This document shows positions 1 through 4,957 of a DNA stretch of 5,639 bases, piece after piece. Position 1 is the first letter of the stretch; each line of letters begins with the position of its first letter. The stretch is from NCBI GenBank assembly GCA_026397495.1, contig JAPLUS010000140.1:1-5639 (forward strand), read 5' to 3'. This DNA is from Candidatus Zixiibacteriota bacterium. Lineage in GTDB: Bacteria > Zixibacteria > MSB-5A5 > GN15 > PGXB01. The position numbers and the translations under genes are program-made. A model generated the notes under the pieces. That model was not told the DNA's origin, made no database searches, and saw only the letters and a list, made by a program, of their open reading frames with translations.

Positions 1-95
1 TCGTTAAATTCCGGCATATGTGGATACGAGAAATAGATCTTAAAACTGGTCGATCTATAACCATGATAGATAAATACAAAAACCCATATGTGTAA
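1..95 (+). CDS. C-terminal end of an integrase-type transposase (partial)
   Basis: An open frame enters from the window edge (first full codon at 3) and ends with TAA at 93-95, giving about 30 residues that include IREIDLKTGRS and end in NPYV. The segment resembles the C-terminal beta strands that follow the catalytic DDE domain in integrase-core transposases of the IS481 or related type, where a strand ending in a 'xIxEIDL' pattern is common. The assignment is helped by context: the stop codon lies inside the first copy of a tandem 20-bp motif typical of the ends of such insertion sequences, so the gene runs to the edge of its element as transposases normally do. Only the tail is visible, so catalytic residues, intactness and exact family cannot be judged. 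The call rests on pattern memory and position; confidence is moderate. Confidence 0.5.
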   Translation, partial: VKFRHMWIREIDLKTGRSITMIDKYKNPYV

Positions 96-133
96 AGGAT
101 GTCCTGACACAAAGTGTAAAGGATGTCTTGACA
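90..133 (+). repeat. Tandem insertion-sequence end motif, two copies
   Basis: GTGTAAAGGATGTCCTGACA at 90-109 recurs at 114-133 with one change (C to T at the fifteenth base of the motif), giving a 24-bp period. The first copy overlaps the transposase stop codon. A TTTACA at 135-140 forms an inverted partner to TGTAAA at 115-120. Repeated short motifs inside insertion-sequence ends are usually transposase binding sites; that role is inferred here. Confidence 0.75.
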
Positions 134-166
134 ATTTACACAAGGGTCACTGACCTACATTTAACT

Positions 167-190
167 TCGGGTAGGCTAAAGTCTGCCGCC
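167..190. repeat. Dispersed near-palindromic repeat, copy A
   Basis: The core GTAGGCTAAAGTCTGCCGCC is near-palindromic around CT-AAAG and is almost identical to a second copy at 2196-2219; the two agree over TCGGG(T/C)AGGCTAAAGTCTGCCGC. The copies flank the beta-barrel gene and both lie in non-coding DNA, as expected of a REP-like or MITE-like intergenic repeat. Confidence 0.7.
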
Positions 191-431
191 CACAATTACC
201 TTAATTGACAGCCAATCCCCGTGATATGGCAAAGTGAGTATCATATGAAGCACAAAAAATGTGCGTAATACACAGAATTGTGTCAATTTTGAGATCCATA
301 ATATATATTTGACTGAACGCGCCGACCGCCAAAAATGTCTAACTATAAAACAAATAGCGGATTATCACAACTGGAGGAGCAGGCAGGAGCAGTCGGCATA
401 AAATTCGCTTCTGCTTGCTTTACAAACACGC

Positions 432-464
432 GGGAAGGCAAATAAGCATCTTTCCCCTTTTATT
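432..464 (+). terminator. Weak hairpin with T-rich tail, possible terminator or leader structure
   Basis: GGGAAGG (432-438) can pair with CTTTCCC (450-456) through six Watson-Crick pairs and one G-U pair over an 11-base loop, and is followed by CTTTTATT. This is terminator-like but weak. It could end transcription coming out of the insertion sequence, or be a leader hairpin of the gene at 526. It may also be chance. Confidence 0.25.
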
Positions 465-516
465 AAACATAATGGAAATACGCCCGAATTGAAAAAATAC
501 CGCTAAATGATCTTTT

Positions 517-521
517 GGAGG
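517..521 (+). promoter_or_regulatory. Shine-Dalgarno sequence of the beta-barrel gene
   Basis: GGAGG ends four bases before the ATG at 526. It supports that start and shows that this organism uses ordinary Shine-Dalgarno initiation, which matters for the unusual yraN start downstream. Confidence 0.85.
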
Positions 522-525
522 AATT

Positions 526-2025
526 ATGTCGCTTAAAGACAAATGTTTCGTGTTGACAGTCCTGTATCTGATCCTGAGTTGCTTTTTGCTTCAGCCCAAA
601 TCAGTTGTCGCCACATCTACTAAGGCTGAAGCGACTTTTCGCATTGACAGCTACATTCCGGAGCGATTCGTTGATTTTCAACTCCGGCTGAACGGTGCCC
701 TAAATCTTCGGGGCACCCAATACGATCACAAAACCTACGATTCAACCGGAGAATATTTATCTCCGCCATCAAGTAATTCGCAAGATATTCAGGAAATCAG
801 AGGGGCGATCAGAACAAGCTATCGATATGAAACCATTCCCAAGTATTGGCTTCTATCGCTTGAAGCGACCAGTAACTTCAATAACCACAACAGCCGCGGT
901 TCATATCAATCGGTTCGGTCTCTAGGATTCGAAGAAGGGATTTCTCCATCGGCTGAAGCTGGGTGGTACTTGACAGGAGATTATTTTATTTCCGGGTCTA
1001 TTCGTGGAACATGGAATTACAATTCGAGTGAAAGCAAGGGCCATGATATGGCACATAGCCAAAACTATGCCATTGAGGCCACCCTACTTCCCGGCTGGGG
1101 ACGGATTTACGAAGGGCAAACCGCCGCTACCAGCCTTTACATAGTCGATGAACTCCGTCGAAAGGGGATCCTGACCCGAGAGCCATCCTATCAAGAGATG
1201 CAGGAGTTGACCGCGCTGGTTTATCATTACCGCAATACCCATGCCATCGATGCTCGATTGCATAAGATTGAAGCTCTCTCGAAGATACTTGACTATTTGA
1301 AACGATGTGAGGCCATGGGTGATGCCGGTCCTTACGGGTATTTGTTGATTCAAGATATCTGGGATTATTTCCCGACTGTCAGTCGGCGTTTTGGCTATCG
1401 GTTTCGCATGGGAAGTGGCCTGATTTATGAATGTCAAAGTGGTCAGCGTGAGTCGAACGGCATCACAGCTTATTACTCATACGAGCACTCCACGAGACAA
1501 ACCACGCGACCATACTTGATGGCAGCAGCCGAACTGGCTCATCCCCTTGGCCTGCGCTGGCAGGCGGACCTATCGACCGAGTGGAAGTATTTCGTTAATC
1601 CCGAGGAGAGCTACAGGACTTTTTCAATTCGATACACTCCGCGAGGAGAATTAATAACAACCACCGAATTCTATTCATATAATGCTGACCAAACCTTTCG
1701 GTTTTCCGGCCTATGCCGTTATGTCATCGATTCCCGCAGTAATGCTAAAATAACTCTCCTTTACAGCCTTAATCATTATAATTCACGAATTCAATATGAG
1801 CAATTTCACTCGGGCGAAGTCGAATTCAGTCAGCGATCGTTTGACTATTTCAACAGCGCTTTCACCGCGGCCCTCGAACTGGAATATCGGATCAGCATAC
1901 CGACAACATTGATGGTTCAACTGCATTACTCTGATACGAATAATGAAACAGGTGACTGCCTGAGGTGGGAAAGCCATTATCGGTCTTACCAACTAAGAGC
2001 TGAGATATCTCATTATCTCTTTTGA
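526..2025 (+). CDS. Putative outer-membrane beta-barrel protein with a central helical insertion
   Basis: The product has 499 residues and I do not recognise a named family. Residues 8-23 form a hydrophobic stretch after a basic N-terminus, followed by small residues that could be cleaved by signal peptidase I near 29 or 36, so export is likely; Cys19 is not in a good lipobox. From about 40 to 190 and 288 to 499 the sequence alternates polar and aromatic or hydrophobic residues in short strands separated by Asn/Ser/Gly-rich turns, and it ends in HYLF with a terminal Phe, the usual recognition signal for outer-membrane barrel assembly. Between the strand regions, residues 190-285 form a predicted helical block that opens with GWGRIYEG and continues through IVDELRRKGILTREP, an EMQELTALVYHYRNTHAID segment and a Leu-rich helix around 245-262. 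The function could be a porin, a transporter or a surface scaffold. It stands alone between an insertion sequence and a convergent glnA, so context gives no clue. The start is supported by GGAGG at 517-521. Confidence 0.75.
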   Translation: MSLKDKCFVLTVLYLILSCFLLQPKSVVATSTKAEATFRIDSYIPERFVDFQLRLNGALNLRGTQYDHKTYDSTGEYLSPPSSNSQDIQEIRGAIRTSYRYETIPKYWLLSLEATSNFNNHNSRGSYQSVRSLGFEEGISPSAEAGWYLTGDYFISGSIRGTWNYNSSESKGHDMAHSQNYAIEATLLPGWGRIYEGQTAATSLYIVDELRRKGILTREPSYQEMQELTALVYHYRNTHAIDARLHKIEALSKILDYLKRCEAMGDAGPYGYLLIQDIWDYFPTVSRRFGYRFRMGSGLIYECQSGQRESNGITAYYSYEHSTRQTTRPYLMAAAELAHPLGLRWQADLSTEWKYFVNPEESYRTFSIRYTPRGELITTTEFYSYNADQTFRFSGLCRYVIDSRSNAKITLLYSLNHYNSRIQYEQFHSGEVEFSQRSFDYFNSAFTAALELEYRISIPTTLMVQLHYSDTNNETGDCLRWESHYRSYQLRAEISHYLF

Positions 2026-2047
2026 TTCGATTCGGTTCTTTTGATTC
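2018..2047 (+). repeat. 11-bp direct repeat across the stop codon
   Basis: TCTTTTGATTC occurs at 2018-2028, where it contains the TGA stop of the beta-barrel gene, and again at 2037-2047, a 19-bp period. It looks like a small local duplication with no evident role. Confidence 0.6.
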
Positions 2048-2056
2048 ATAAATAAA

Positions 2057-2074
2057 CCCATCATAAATGATGGG
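2057..2074. repeat. Perfect inverted repeat downstream of the beta-barrel gene
   Basis: CCCATCAT (2057-2064) and ATGATGGG (2067-2074) are exact reverse complements around AA. It is the first hairpin after the stop at 2025 and could stabilise or end that transcript, but it is followed by CTACCGG rather than a T tract, so it is not a standard intrinsic terminator. Confidence 0.6.
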
Positions 2075-2090
2075 CTACCGGTCCAATAAT

Positions 2091-2108
2091 CTCGGACAGG
2101 CTAAAGGG
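2091..2108. repeat. Dispersed repeat, truncated copy C
   Basis: CTCGGACAGGCTAAAGGG shares the left half (TCGG-CAGGCTAAAG) of copies A and B, then diverges into GACTGCTGAAAAACCCC. It appears to be a half or rearranged copy about 100 bp from copy B. Confidence 0.5.
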
Positions 2109-2129
2109 ACTGCTGAAAAACCCCAGTAG

Positions 2130-2152
2130 GGCAGGTGCCCTGCGCACCTGCC
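2130..2152. repeat. Strong 9-bp-stem inverted repeat
   Basis: GGCAGGTGC (2130-2138) and GCACCTGCC (2144-2152) are exact reverse complements around a five-base loop, CCTGC. On the plus strand the hairpin is followed by GAATTAATAAT, not a T tract. It lies between the stops of two convergent genes and may act as a transcript-end structure or be part of the palindromic repeat family. Confidence 0.65.
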
Positions 2153-2195
2153 GAATTAATAATGGCACGAGCCAACCGTAGGTGGGCAAATCCCC

Positions 2196-2219
2196 TCGGG
2201 CAGGCTAAAGTCTGCCGCG
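2196..2219. repeat. Dispersed near-palindromic repeat, copy B
   Basis: The core CAGGCTAAAGTCTGCCGC is near-palindromic and matches copy A at 167-190 with one difference in the shared core. The arms GGCAG(G/A)CT and AG(T/C)CTGCC would form a hairpin in either RNA strand. Confidence 0.7.
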
Positions 2220-2240
2220 CATAAAAGAGCATCAATCACA

Positions 2241-2270
2241 AATTAAACGGGCCCGGCAGATGTCGGGCCC
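2241..2270 (-). terminator. Probable intrinsic terminator of glnA
   Basis: On the minus strand, about 30 bases after the glnA stop, GGGCCCG (2270-2264) pairs with CGGGCCC (2255-2249) over an eight-base loop and is followed by GTTTAATTTG. A GC-only stem followed by a T-rich run in the direction of glnA transcription fits a Rho-independent terminator. The plus-strand 3' flank is not T-rich, so it would not serve the convergent gene well. Confidence 0.65.
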
Positions 2271-2301
2271 TGGCATATAAATCTATTTTGATCGCATTGG
2301 A

Positions 2302-3723
2302 TCACCTGTCATAGTACAAATAAAACTCCCAGGGGTGGGGACGGATCCTAATCTGCTCGACATCCTTCCGCTTGAGTACTATCCATGACTCAATCAAATC
2401 CCGTGTGAAAACGCCGCCCTTCAACAGAAATTGATAATCACGCTCTAAAGCATCCAACGCTTTGGTAAGCGAGGTGGGAAGCATCGGTATTCGGGCCAAC
2501 TCCTTCTCGGACAGATGCGTCAGGTCTTTGTCGAATGGTTCCCCAGGGTCAATCTTGTTCTTGATACCGTCAAGTCCGGCCATTACCATGGCAGCATAGG
2601 CCAAATACGGATTGCAGGTACTGTCCGGCGGCCGGAATTCCATTCGGTGCATTTTCGGATTCCGCAGATAGCCGGGGATTCTGATGCAGGCGGTTCGATT
2701 GCCGACCGAATATGTCCCTCGCACCGGCGCCTCAAAACCGGGTATCAATCTTTTATAGGAATTAGTCGAAGGATTGGTGAAAGCAAAAAGAGCCGGGGCA
2801 TGCTTAAGTAACCCTCCCACATAATACAAACCTTCTTTCGATAGCCGCGCCGGCCCCTTCTTATCATAATAAATAGAGCCATTTTTATCGGCCAGGTACT
2901 GATGCACATGCAGTCCGCTCCCCGGTTCATTGAAAAGCGGTTTGGGCATAAAGGTGGCCGATTTCCCGCGCCGGAAAGAATGATTTTTTACAAAGTACTT
3001 TACCAACATCGATTGGTCAGCCATCCTCAGTATAGTATCAAATTGGGTTTCTATCTCATGCTGGCCGGCGCCACCAACTTCGTGATGGTGATATTTTATC
3101 TGCACTCCAACCTCACCCAGAAGCGAGGTTATTTCCGAACGAAGATTATAGGTGCGGTCTTTGGGCGGAGCCGCATGATACCCCCCCTTGTACTGCACTT
3201 TATATCCCAAATTCTTAATTCCCTCTCGCCCGGCGGTATTCCATTCGGCCTCCTCGGAATCTATGAAATAATATCCCTCGCCAGGTCCCTGATTGAAACG
3301 AACATCATCAAAAAGATAAAACTCAAACTCCGGGCCCAGCATTACCTCCGTTCCGGGGCGAACTTCCTTGACATATCGTCCGGCATCCCCGGCCAACCTC
3401 CGGGGATTACGCGAATACGGCCCGATTCCCTTTTCCACCGCCATTATATCGCATATAAAGGAAAGGGTCGGCTGTTCAAAAAAGGGGTCGATAAAGGAAG
3501 TATTCGGGTCCGGGATAACAATCATATCCCCGCGCTCAATACTGGTAAAACCGGGCAACGAAGAACCATCCACCCCCACCCCGGTATTGAAAAGGTCCTG
3601 ATTCAAATTCGCCACCGGCATCGTTATATGATGCCAATCGCCCAGAAGATCGCAGAATTTGAGGTCGATGTACTGAATCCTCTTCTCTTTGACAGTCTTT
3701 AAAAACTTATCCAAGCCGGCCAT
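2302..3723 (-). CDS. glnA: Glutamine synthetase, type I
   Basis: The enzyme makes glutamine from glutamate, ammonia and ATP in the cytoplasm as a dodecamer. The 473-residue product carries the family motifs in order: VDGSS at 51-55, the metal-binding GPEFEF at 130-135, YKGGYHAAPP near 179-187, HHHEVGGAGQHEI at 212-224 with the metal and glutamate ligands, GSGLHVHQ at 268-275, YKRLIPGFEAPV at 323-334 with the catalytic-loop Glu331, NRTACIRIP at 342-350 and MEFRPPD near 361-367. The longest frame starts four codons upstream, at 3735, but that ATG has no ribosome binding site, whereas the inner ATG at 3723 is preceded by GGAG with six bases between, so the inner start is preferred. The stretch between GPEFEF and KGGY is long, as in the beta subdivision, yet the adenylylation Tyr of the usual LYDLP segment is Thr402 (DLTHLS). 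No glnB, glnE or ntrC lies nearby. The gene appears monocistronic, with a terminator at 2249-2270. Confidence 0.97.
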   Translation of the reverse strand: MAGLDKFLKTVKEKRIQYIDLKFCDLLGDWHHITMPVANLNQDLFNTGVGVDGSSLPGFTSIERGDMIVIPDPNTSFIDPFFEQPTLSFICDIMAVEKGIGPYSRNPRRLAGDAGRYVKEVRPGTEVMLGPEFEFYLFDDVRFNQGPGEGYYFIDSEEAEWNTAGREGIKNLGYKVQYKGGYHAAPPKDRTYNLRSEITSLLGEVGVQIKYHHHEVGGAGQHEIETQFDTILRMADQSMLVKYFVKNHSFRRGKSATFMPKPLFNEPGSGLHVHQYLADKNGSIYYDKKGPARLSKEGLYYVGGLLKHAPALFAFTNPSTNSYKRLIPGFEAPVRGTYSVGNRTACIRIPGYLRNPKMHRMEFRPPDSTCNPYLAYAAMVMAGLDGIKNKIDPGEPFDKDLTHLSEKELARIPMLPTSLTKALDALERDYQFLLKGGVFTRDLIESWIVLKRKDVEQIRIRPHPWEFYLYYDR

Positions 3724-3729
3724 GATTTT

Positions 3730-3733
3730 CTCC
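3730..3733 (-). promoter_or_regulatory. Shine-Dalgarno sequence that decides the glnA start
   Basis: On the minus strand GGAG is followed by AAAATC and then the ATG at 3723. The upstream ATG at 3735 is preceded only by AT-rich sequence with no purine-rich box, and the GGAG overlaps its second codon. Confidence 0.75.
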
Positions 3734-3798
3734 ATTATTATTGGTAATATCGATAATCTCCAAATCTACCAAATTTCATAAAAAAACACAAACCCAAA

Positions 3799-3813
3799 TT
3801 GGCAGGATTCCAA
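3799..3813. promoter_or_regulatory. Inverted repeat TTGG-N7-CCAA in the glnA/rnhB divergent region
   Basis: TTGG (3799-3802) and CCAA (3810-3813) flank seven bases, about 75 bp upstream of the glnA start. The position would suit an operator, but the arms are short and no regulator can be named. Confidence 0.25.
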
Positions 3814-3839
3814 GCGAGATTATTTCCCCCATATCTGCC

Positions 3840-3851
3840 CGGCCATGGCCG
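3840..3851. promoter_or_regulatory. Perfect 12-bp palindrome, candidate operator
   Basis: CGGCCATGGCCG is an exact palindrome lying between the divergent glnA and rnhB genes, about 117 bp from the glnA start and 67 bp from the rnhB start. It could be a regulator site. A GC-rich 12-mer palindrome can also arise by chance. Confidence 0.3.
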
Positions 3852-3871
3852 ATATTCCATATAGAATTCTC

Positions 3872-3899
3872 TTGTCGGAAAGAGTAACACTCATATATT
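3872..3899 (+). promoter_or_regulatory. Possible sigma-70 promoter of rnhB-yraN
   Basis: TTGTCG (3872-3877) and TATATT (3894-3899) are separated by 16 bases and match the consensus hexamers in four and five positions. The predicted transcript start near 3906 would leave a very short leader before the ATG at 3918 and would cut into the ribosome binding site, which weakens the call. If the promoter is real, the longer start at 3900 is excluded. Confidence 0.3.
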
Positions 3900-3903
3900 A
3901 TGG

Positions 3904-3911
3904 GTGGTGAT
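3904..3911 (+). promoter_or_regulatory. Shine-Dalgarno sequence that decides the rnhB start
   Basis: GTGGTGAT closely resembles the extended consensus AGGAGGTGAT and is followed by AAACTG and the ATG at 3918. The in-frame ATG at 3900 is preceded by CTCATATATT with no purine-rich box. Confidence 0.7.
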
Positions 3912-3917
3912 AAACTG

Positions 3918-4568
3918 ATGCCTACAACTCTTAAATTACGCCGTCATGCGGAAACGCCGATTGACCCGGCCCACCTCGAACAATACCTATATGAGAAGGG
4001 CTATGAACGGATAGCCGGCGTTGATGAGGCTGGGCGCGGGCCGCTGGCGGGACCCGTCGTAGCCGCCGCTGTGATCATCCCCAGAAGGGTTATCATTGAG
4101 GGGCTGGATGATTCGAAGAAACTCTCCCCTCGCCGGCGAGGGGAGTTATTTGATGCTATTGCCGCTTCCGGCGCTATCTGCGCCGTAGGCGTTATCGATA
4201 ATAACACTATCGACCGTATAAATATCCTGCGAGCTTCCTTGCTGGCGATGCGGAAAGCGGTTACTTCTCTCTCTTTAAAACCTCAATTTATCCTGGTTGA
4301 CGGGCTCTATACGATTCCCCATCTGGAATTGCCCCAGTATGCCGTTGTCGGCGGTGATGCCATCTGCCAATGTATCTCGGCCGCATCGATAATCGCCAAA
4401 GTAACACGCGACCGTATAATGGATAAGTACCAAAAACTATATCCGCAATTCTCTTTCTCAGTCCATCGAGGATATCCTACCCCTGGGCATCTGAGTGAAC
4501 TTGGGATATATGGCATAACTGATATTCACCGTAAGTCGTTTCGGCCGGTTAAAGAGGTTCTAAAATAA
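3918..4568 (+). CDS. rnhB: Ribonuclease HII
   Basis: The enzyme cuts RNA in RNA-DNA hybrids and single ribonucleotides embedded in DNA, using divalent metal in the cytoplasm. The 216-residue product shows the full family pattern: GVDEAGRGPLAGPVV at 34-48 (catalytic Asp36 and Glu37, with the GRG loop that senses the ribose-DNA junction), DDSKKLSPRRRGELF at 64-78, IDRINILRAS at 98-107, ILVDG with Asp128, VVGGD with Asp147, ISAASIIAKVTRDRIM at 153-168, HRGYPTPGHL at 183-192 and HRKSF at 204-208. All four expected catalytic acids are present, so it should be active. The start at 3918 rather than 3900 is chosen on ribosome binding site grounds and gives an N-terminal extension of about 30 residues before the core. 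The codons for SKKLSPRRRGEL contain a perfect 22-bp palindrome (4124-4145). The gene ends AAA TAA, directly at the start of the yraN frame; a shared transcript and translational coupling are likely. Confidence 0.97.
   Translation: MPTTLKLRRHAETPIDPAHLEQYLYEKGYERIAGVDEAGRGPLAGPVVAAAVIIPRRVIIEGLDDSKKLSPRRRGELFDAIAASGAICAVGVIDNNTIDRINILRASLLAMRKAVTSLSLKPQFILVDGLYTIPHLELPQYAVVGGDAICQCISAASIIAKVTRDRIMDKYQKLYPQFSFSVHRGYPTPGHLSELGIYGITDIHRKSFRPVKEVLK
4124..4145. repeat. Perfect 22-bp palindrome inside rnhB
   Basis: The arms CTCCCCTCGCC (4124-4134) and GGCGAGGGGAG (4135-4145) are exact reverse complements with no spacer, and TTATTTG follows. In mRNA this would form a very stable GC-rich hairpin in the coding region, with a terminator-like tail. 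It encodes residues 69-76 of RNase HII within a conserved segment. Confidence 0.9.
4553..4567 (+). promoter_or_regulatory. rnhB-yraN junction: Shine-Dalgarno sequence with AUA/AUU start or -1 slip site
   Basis: AGAGG (4553-4557) lies seven bases before ATA (4565-4567) and ten before ATT (4568-4570), the only plausible initiation codons of the yraN frame. The same bases end rnhB as CTA AAA TAA. A tRNA-Lys on AAA 4563-4565 can step back one base onto AAA 4562-4564 and enter the yraN frame, and the Shine-Dalgarno-like AGAGG upstream could stimulate this. Which of the two operates cannot be told from the sequence. Confidence 0.5.
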
Positions 4569-4957
4569 TTTCTCCTTCTGCAAAATTAAACAAAACCCTT
4601 AAACCGACGGCCTCCCAACGGGGCAAGAGATACGAAAAATTAGCTGAAGAATATCTTATCAATAAGGGCTTTCGTATTCTTGAAAGAAATTGGCGGTTCG
4701 GTCGAAAAGAGATTGATTTGATTGCGCTTAAGGAGAAAACCATCATCTTTGTCGAAGTCAAAGGGTGCCGCACCGGACAATTCGGTCATCCTACCGGACG
4801 GGTTGACCGACGAAAAAGACAAAATCTGATTGGTGCCGCCGAAAAATTTATAATCGAAAAAAACATCACCGACAGCGATTTCCGGTTTGATCTGATAACT
4901 TTCCTGGGCGGCAATCTGGAATACTACCGCGATGCTTTTCCGGGGAATGAAGAGTAA
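4565..4957 (+). CDS. yraN: YraN / UPF0102 family nuclease-like protein with a non-standard start
   Basis: The family has a restriction-endonuclease-like PD-(D/E)xK fold and an unsettled function. Counting from ATA at 4565 the product has 130 residues, about the E. coli YraN length. The conserved parts are present: RGKRYEKLAEEYLINKGFRI (19-38), ERNWR (40-44), KEIDLIA (48-54) with Glu49 and Asp51, and IIFVEVKG (60-67) with the Glu64-x-Lys66 pair, followed by the FGHPTGRVDRRKRQ-type region and a C-terminal strand (DFRFDLITFL). Where relatives usually have GEIDLI, this protein has KEIDLI. No ATG, GTG, TTG or CTG is in frame between the stop at 4550-4552 and codon 52, and the first TTG (4718) falls inside the conserved EIDL motif, so it cannot be the real start. 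ATA 4565 or ATT 4568 with AGAGG upstream, or a -1 frameshift from rnhB, would produce the full domain. The stop is seven bases from the convergent gene's stop. Confidence 0.85.
   Translation: MISPSAKLNKTLKPTASQRGKRYEKLAEEYLINKGFRILERNWRFGRKEIDLIALKEKTIIFVEVKGCRTGQFGHPTGRVDRRKRQNLIGAAEKFIIEKNITDSDFRFDLITFLGGNLEYYRDAFPGNEE

Larger units (their letters stand above)
1..142 (+). mobile_element. Right end of an insertion sequence (integrase/IS481-like)
   Basis: The region holds the transposase tail and a terminal stretch with two direct copies of an end motif (90-109 and 114-133). The likely outer boundary is near 142: read inward on the minus strand the sequence begins TGTGTAAATTGTCAAGACAT, that is, 5'-TG as in IS481-type ends, and it contains the inverted form of the TGTAAA element. 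The left end and target-site duplication lie outside the window, so the boundary is an inference. Beyond 142 the sequence changes to ordinary AT-rich intergenic DNA. Confidence 0.5.
143..525. other. Gene-free stretch between the insertion sequence and the beta-barrel gene
   Basis: No convincing coding frame is present on either strand across these 383 bases. It contains one copy of the dispersed palindromic repeat (167-190), a small inverted repeat GCACA-N5-TGTGC (250-264), a short tandem GGAGCAG pair (376-382 and 386-392), a weak hairpin at 432-456 followed by T residues, and a CATAAT (468-473) that could be a -10 element but has no matching -35. The promoter of the downstream gene must lie here, but no hexamer pair is good enough to name. 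Confidence 0.6.

Noticed and set aside
90..133. A CRISPR array
   Set aside because: There are only two repeats with a four-base gap, no spacers of suitable length and no cas genes; the insertion-sequence-end explanation fits better.
128..161. An outward hybrid promoter from TTGACA in the insertion-sequence end
   Set aside because: The -35 box is perfect, but no acceptable -10 hexamer occurs 15-19 bases downstream (151-156 is TGACCT).
205..233. A promoter from TTGACA at 205-210
   Set aside because: The bases at the right spacing (GGCAAA) do not resemble a -10 box.
1084..1437. A 117-codon minus-strand frame inside the beta-barrel gene
   Set aside because: It is antisense to a gene with a signal peptide, ribosome binding site and coherent barrel pattern, and its own translation shows no domain.
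3181..3187. A run of seven C residues in glnA as a slippage site
   Set aside because: The reading frame continues correctly through the conserved KGGYHAAPP motif, so there is no sign of a frameshift or of recoding.
2902..3702. A long open frame (266 codons) on the plus strand opposite glnA
   Set aside because: It lies wholly antisense to a clear glutamine synthetase, has no ribosome binding site or recognisable domain, and its length follows from the codon pattern of the real gene.
3799..3817. A sigma-54 promoter near glnA, expected for a nitrogen gene
   Set aside because: The only GG...GC pair (TTGGCAGGATTCCAAGC) has an 11-base spacer instead of 10 and points away from glnA.
3900..3917. 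An rnhB start at ATG 3900, six codons upstream of the chosen start
   Set aside because: It has no ribosome binding site, while the ATG at 3918 has an almost full-length one that overlaps these codons.
4718..4957. A short version of yraN starting at TTG 4718
   Set aside because: That TTG encodes the Leu of the conserved EIDL motif; starting there would delete the first half of the nuclease-like fold.
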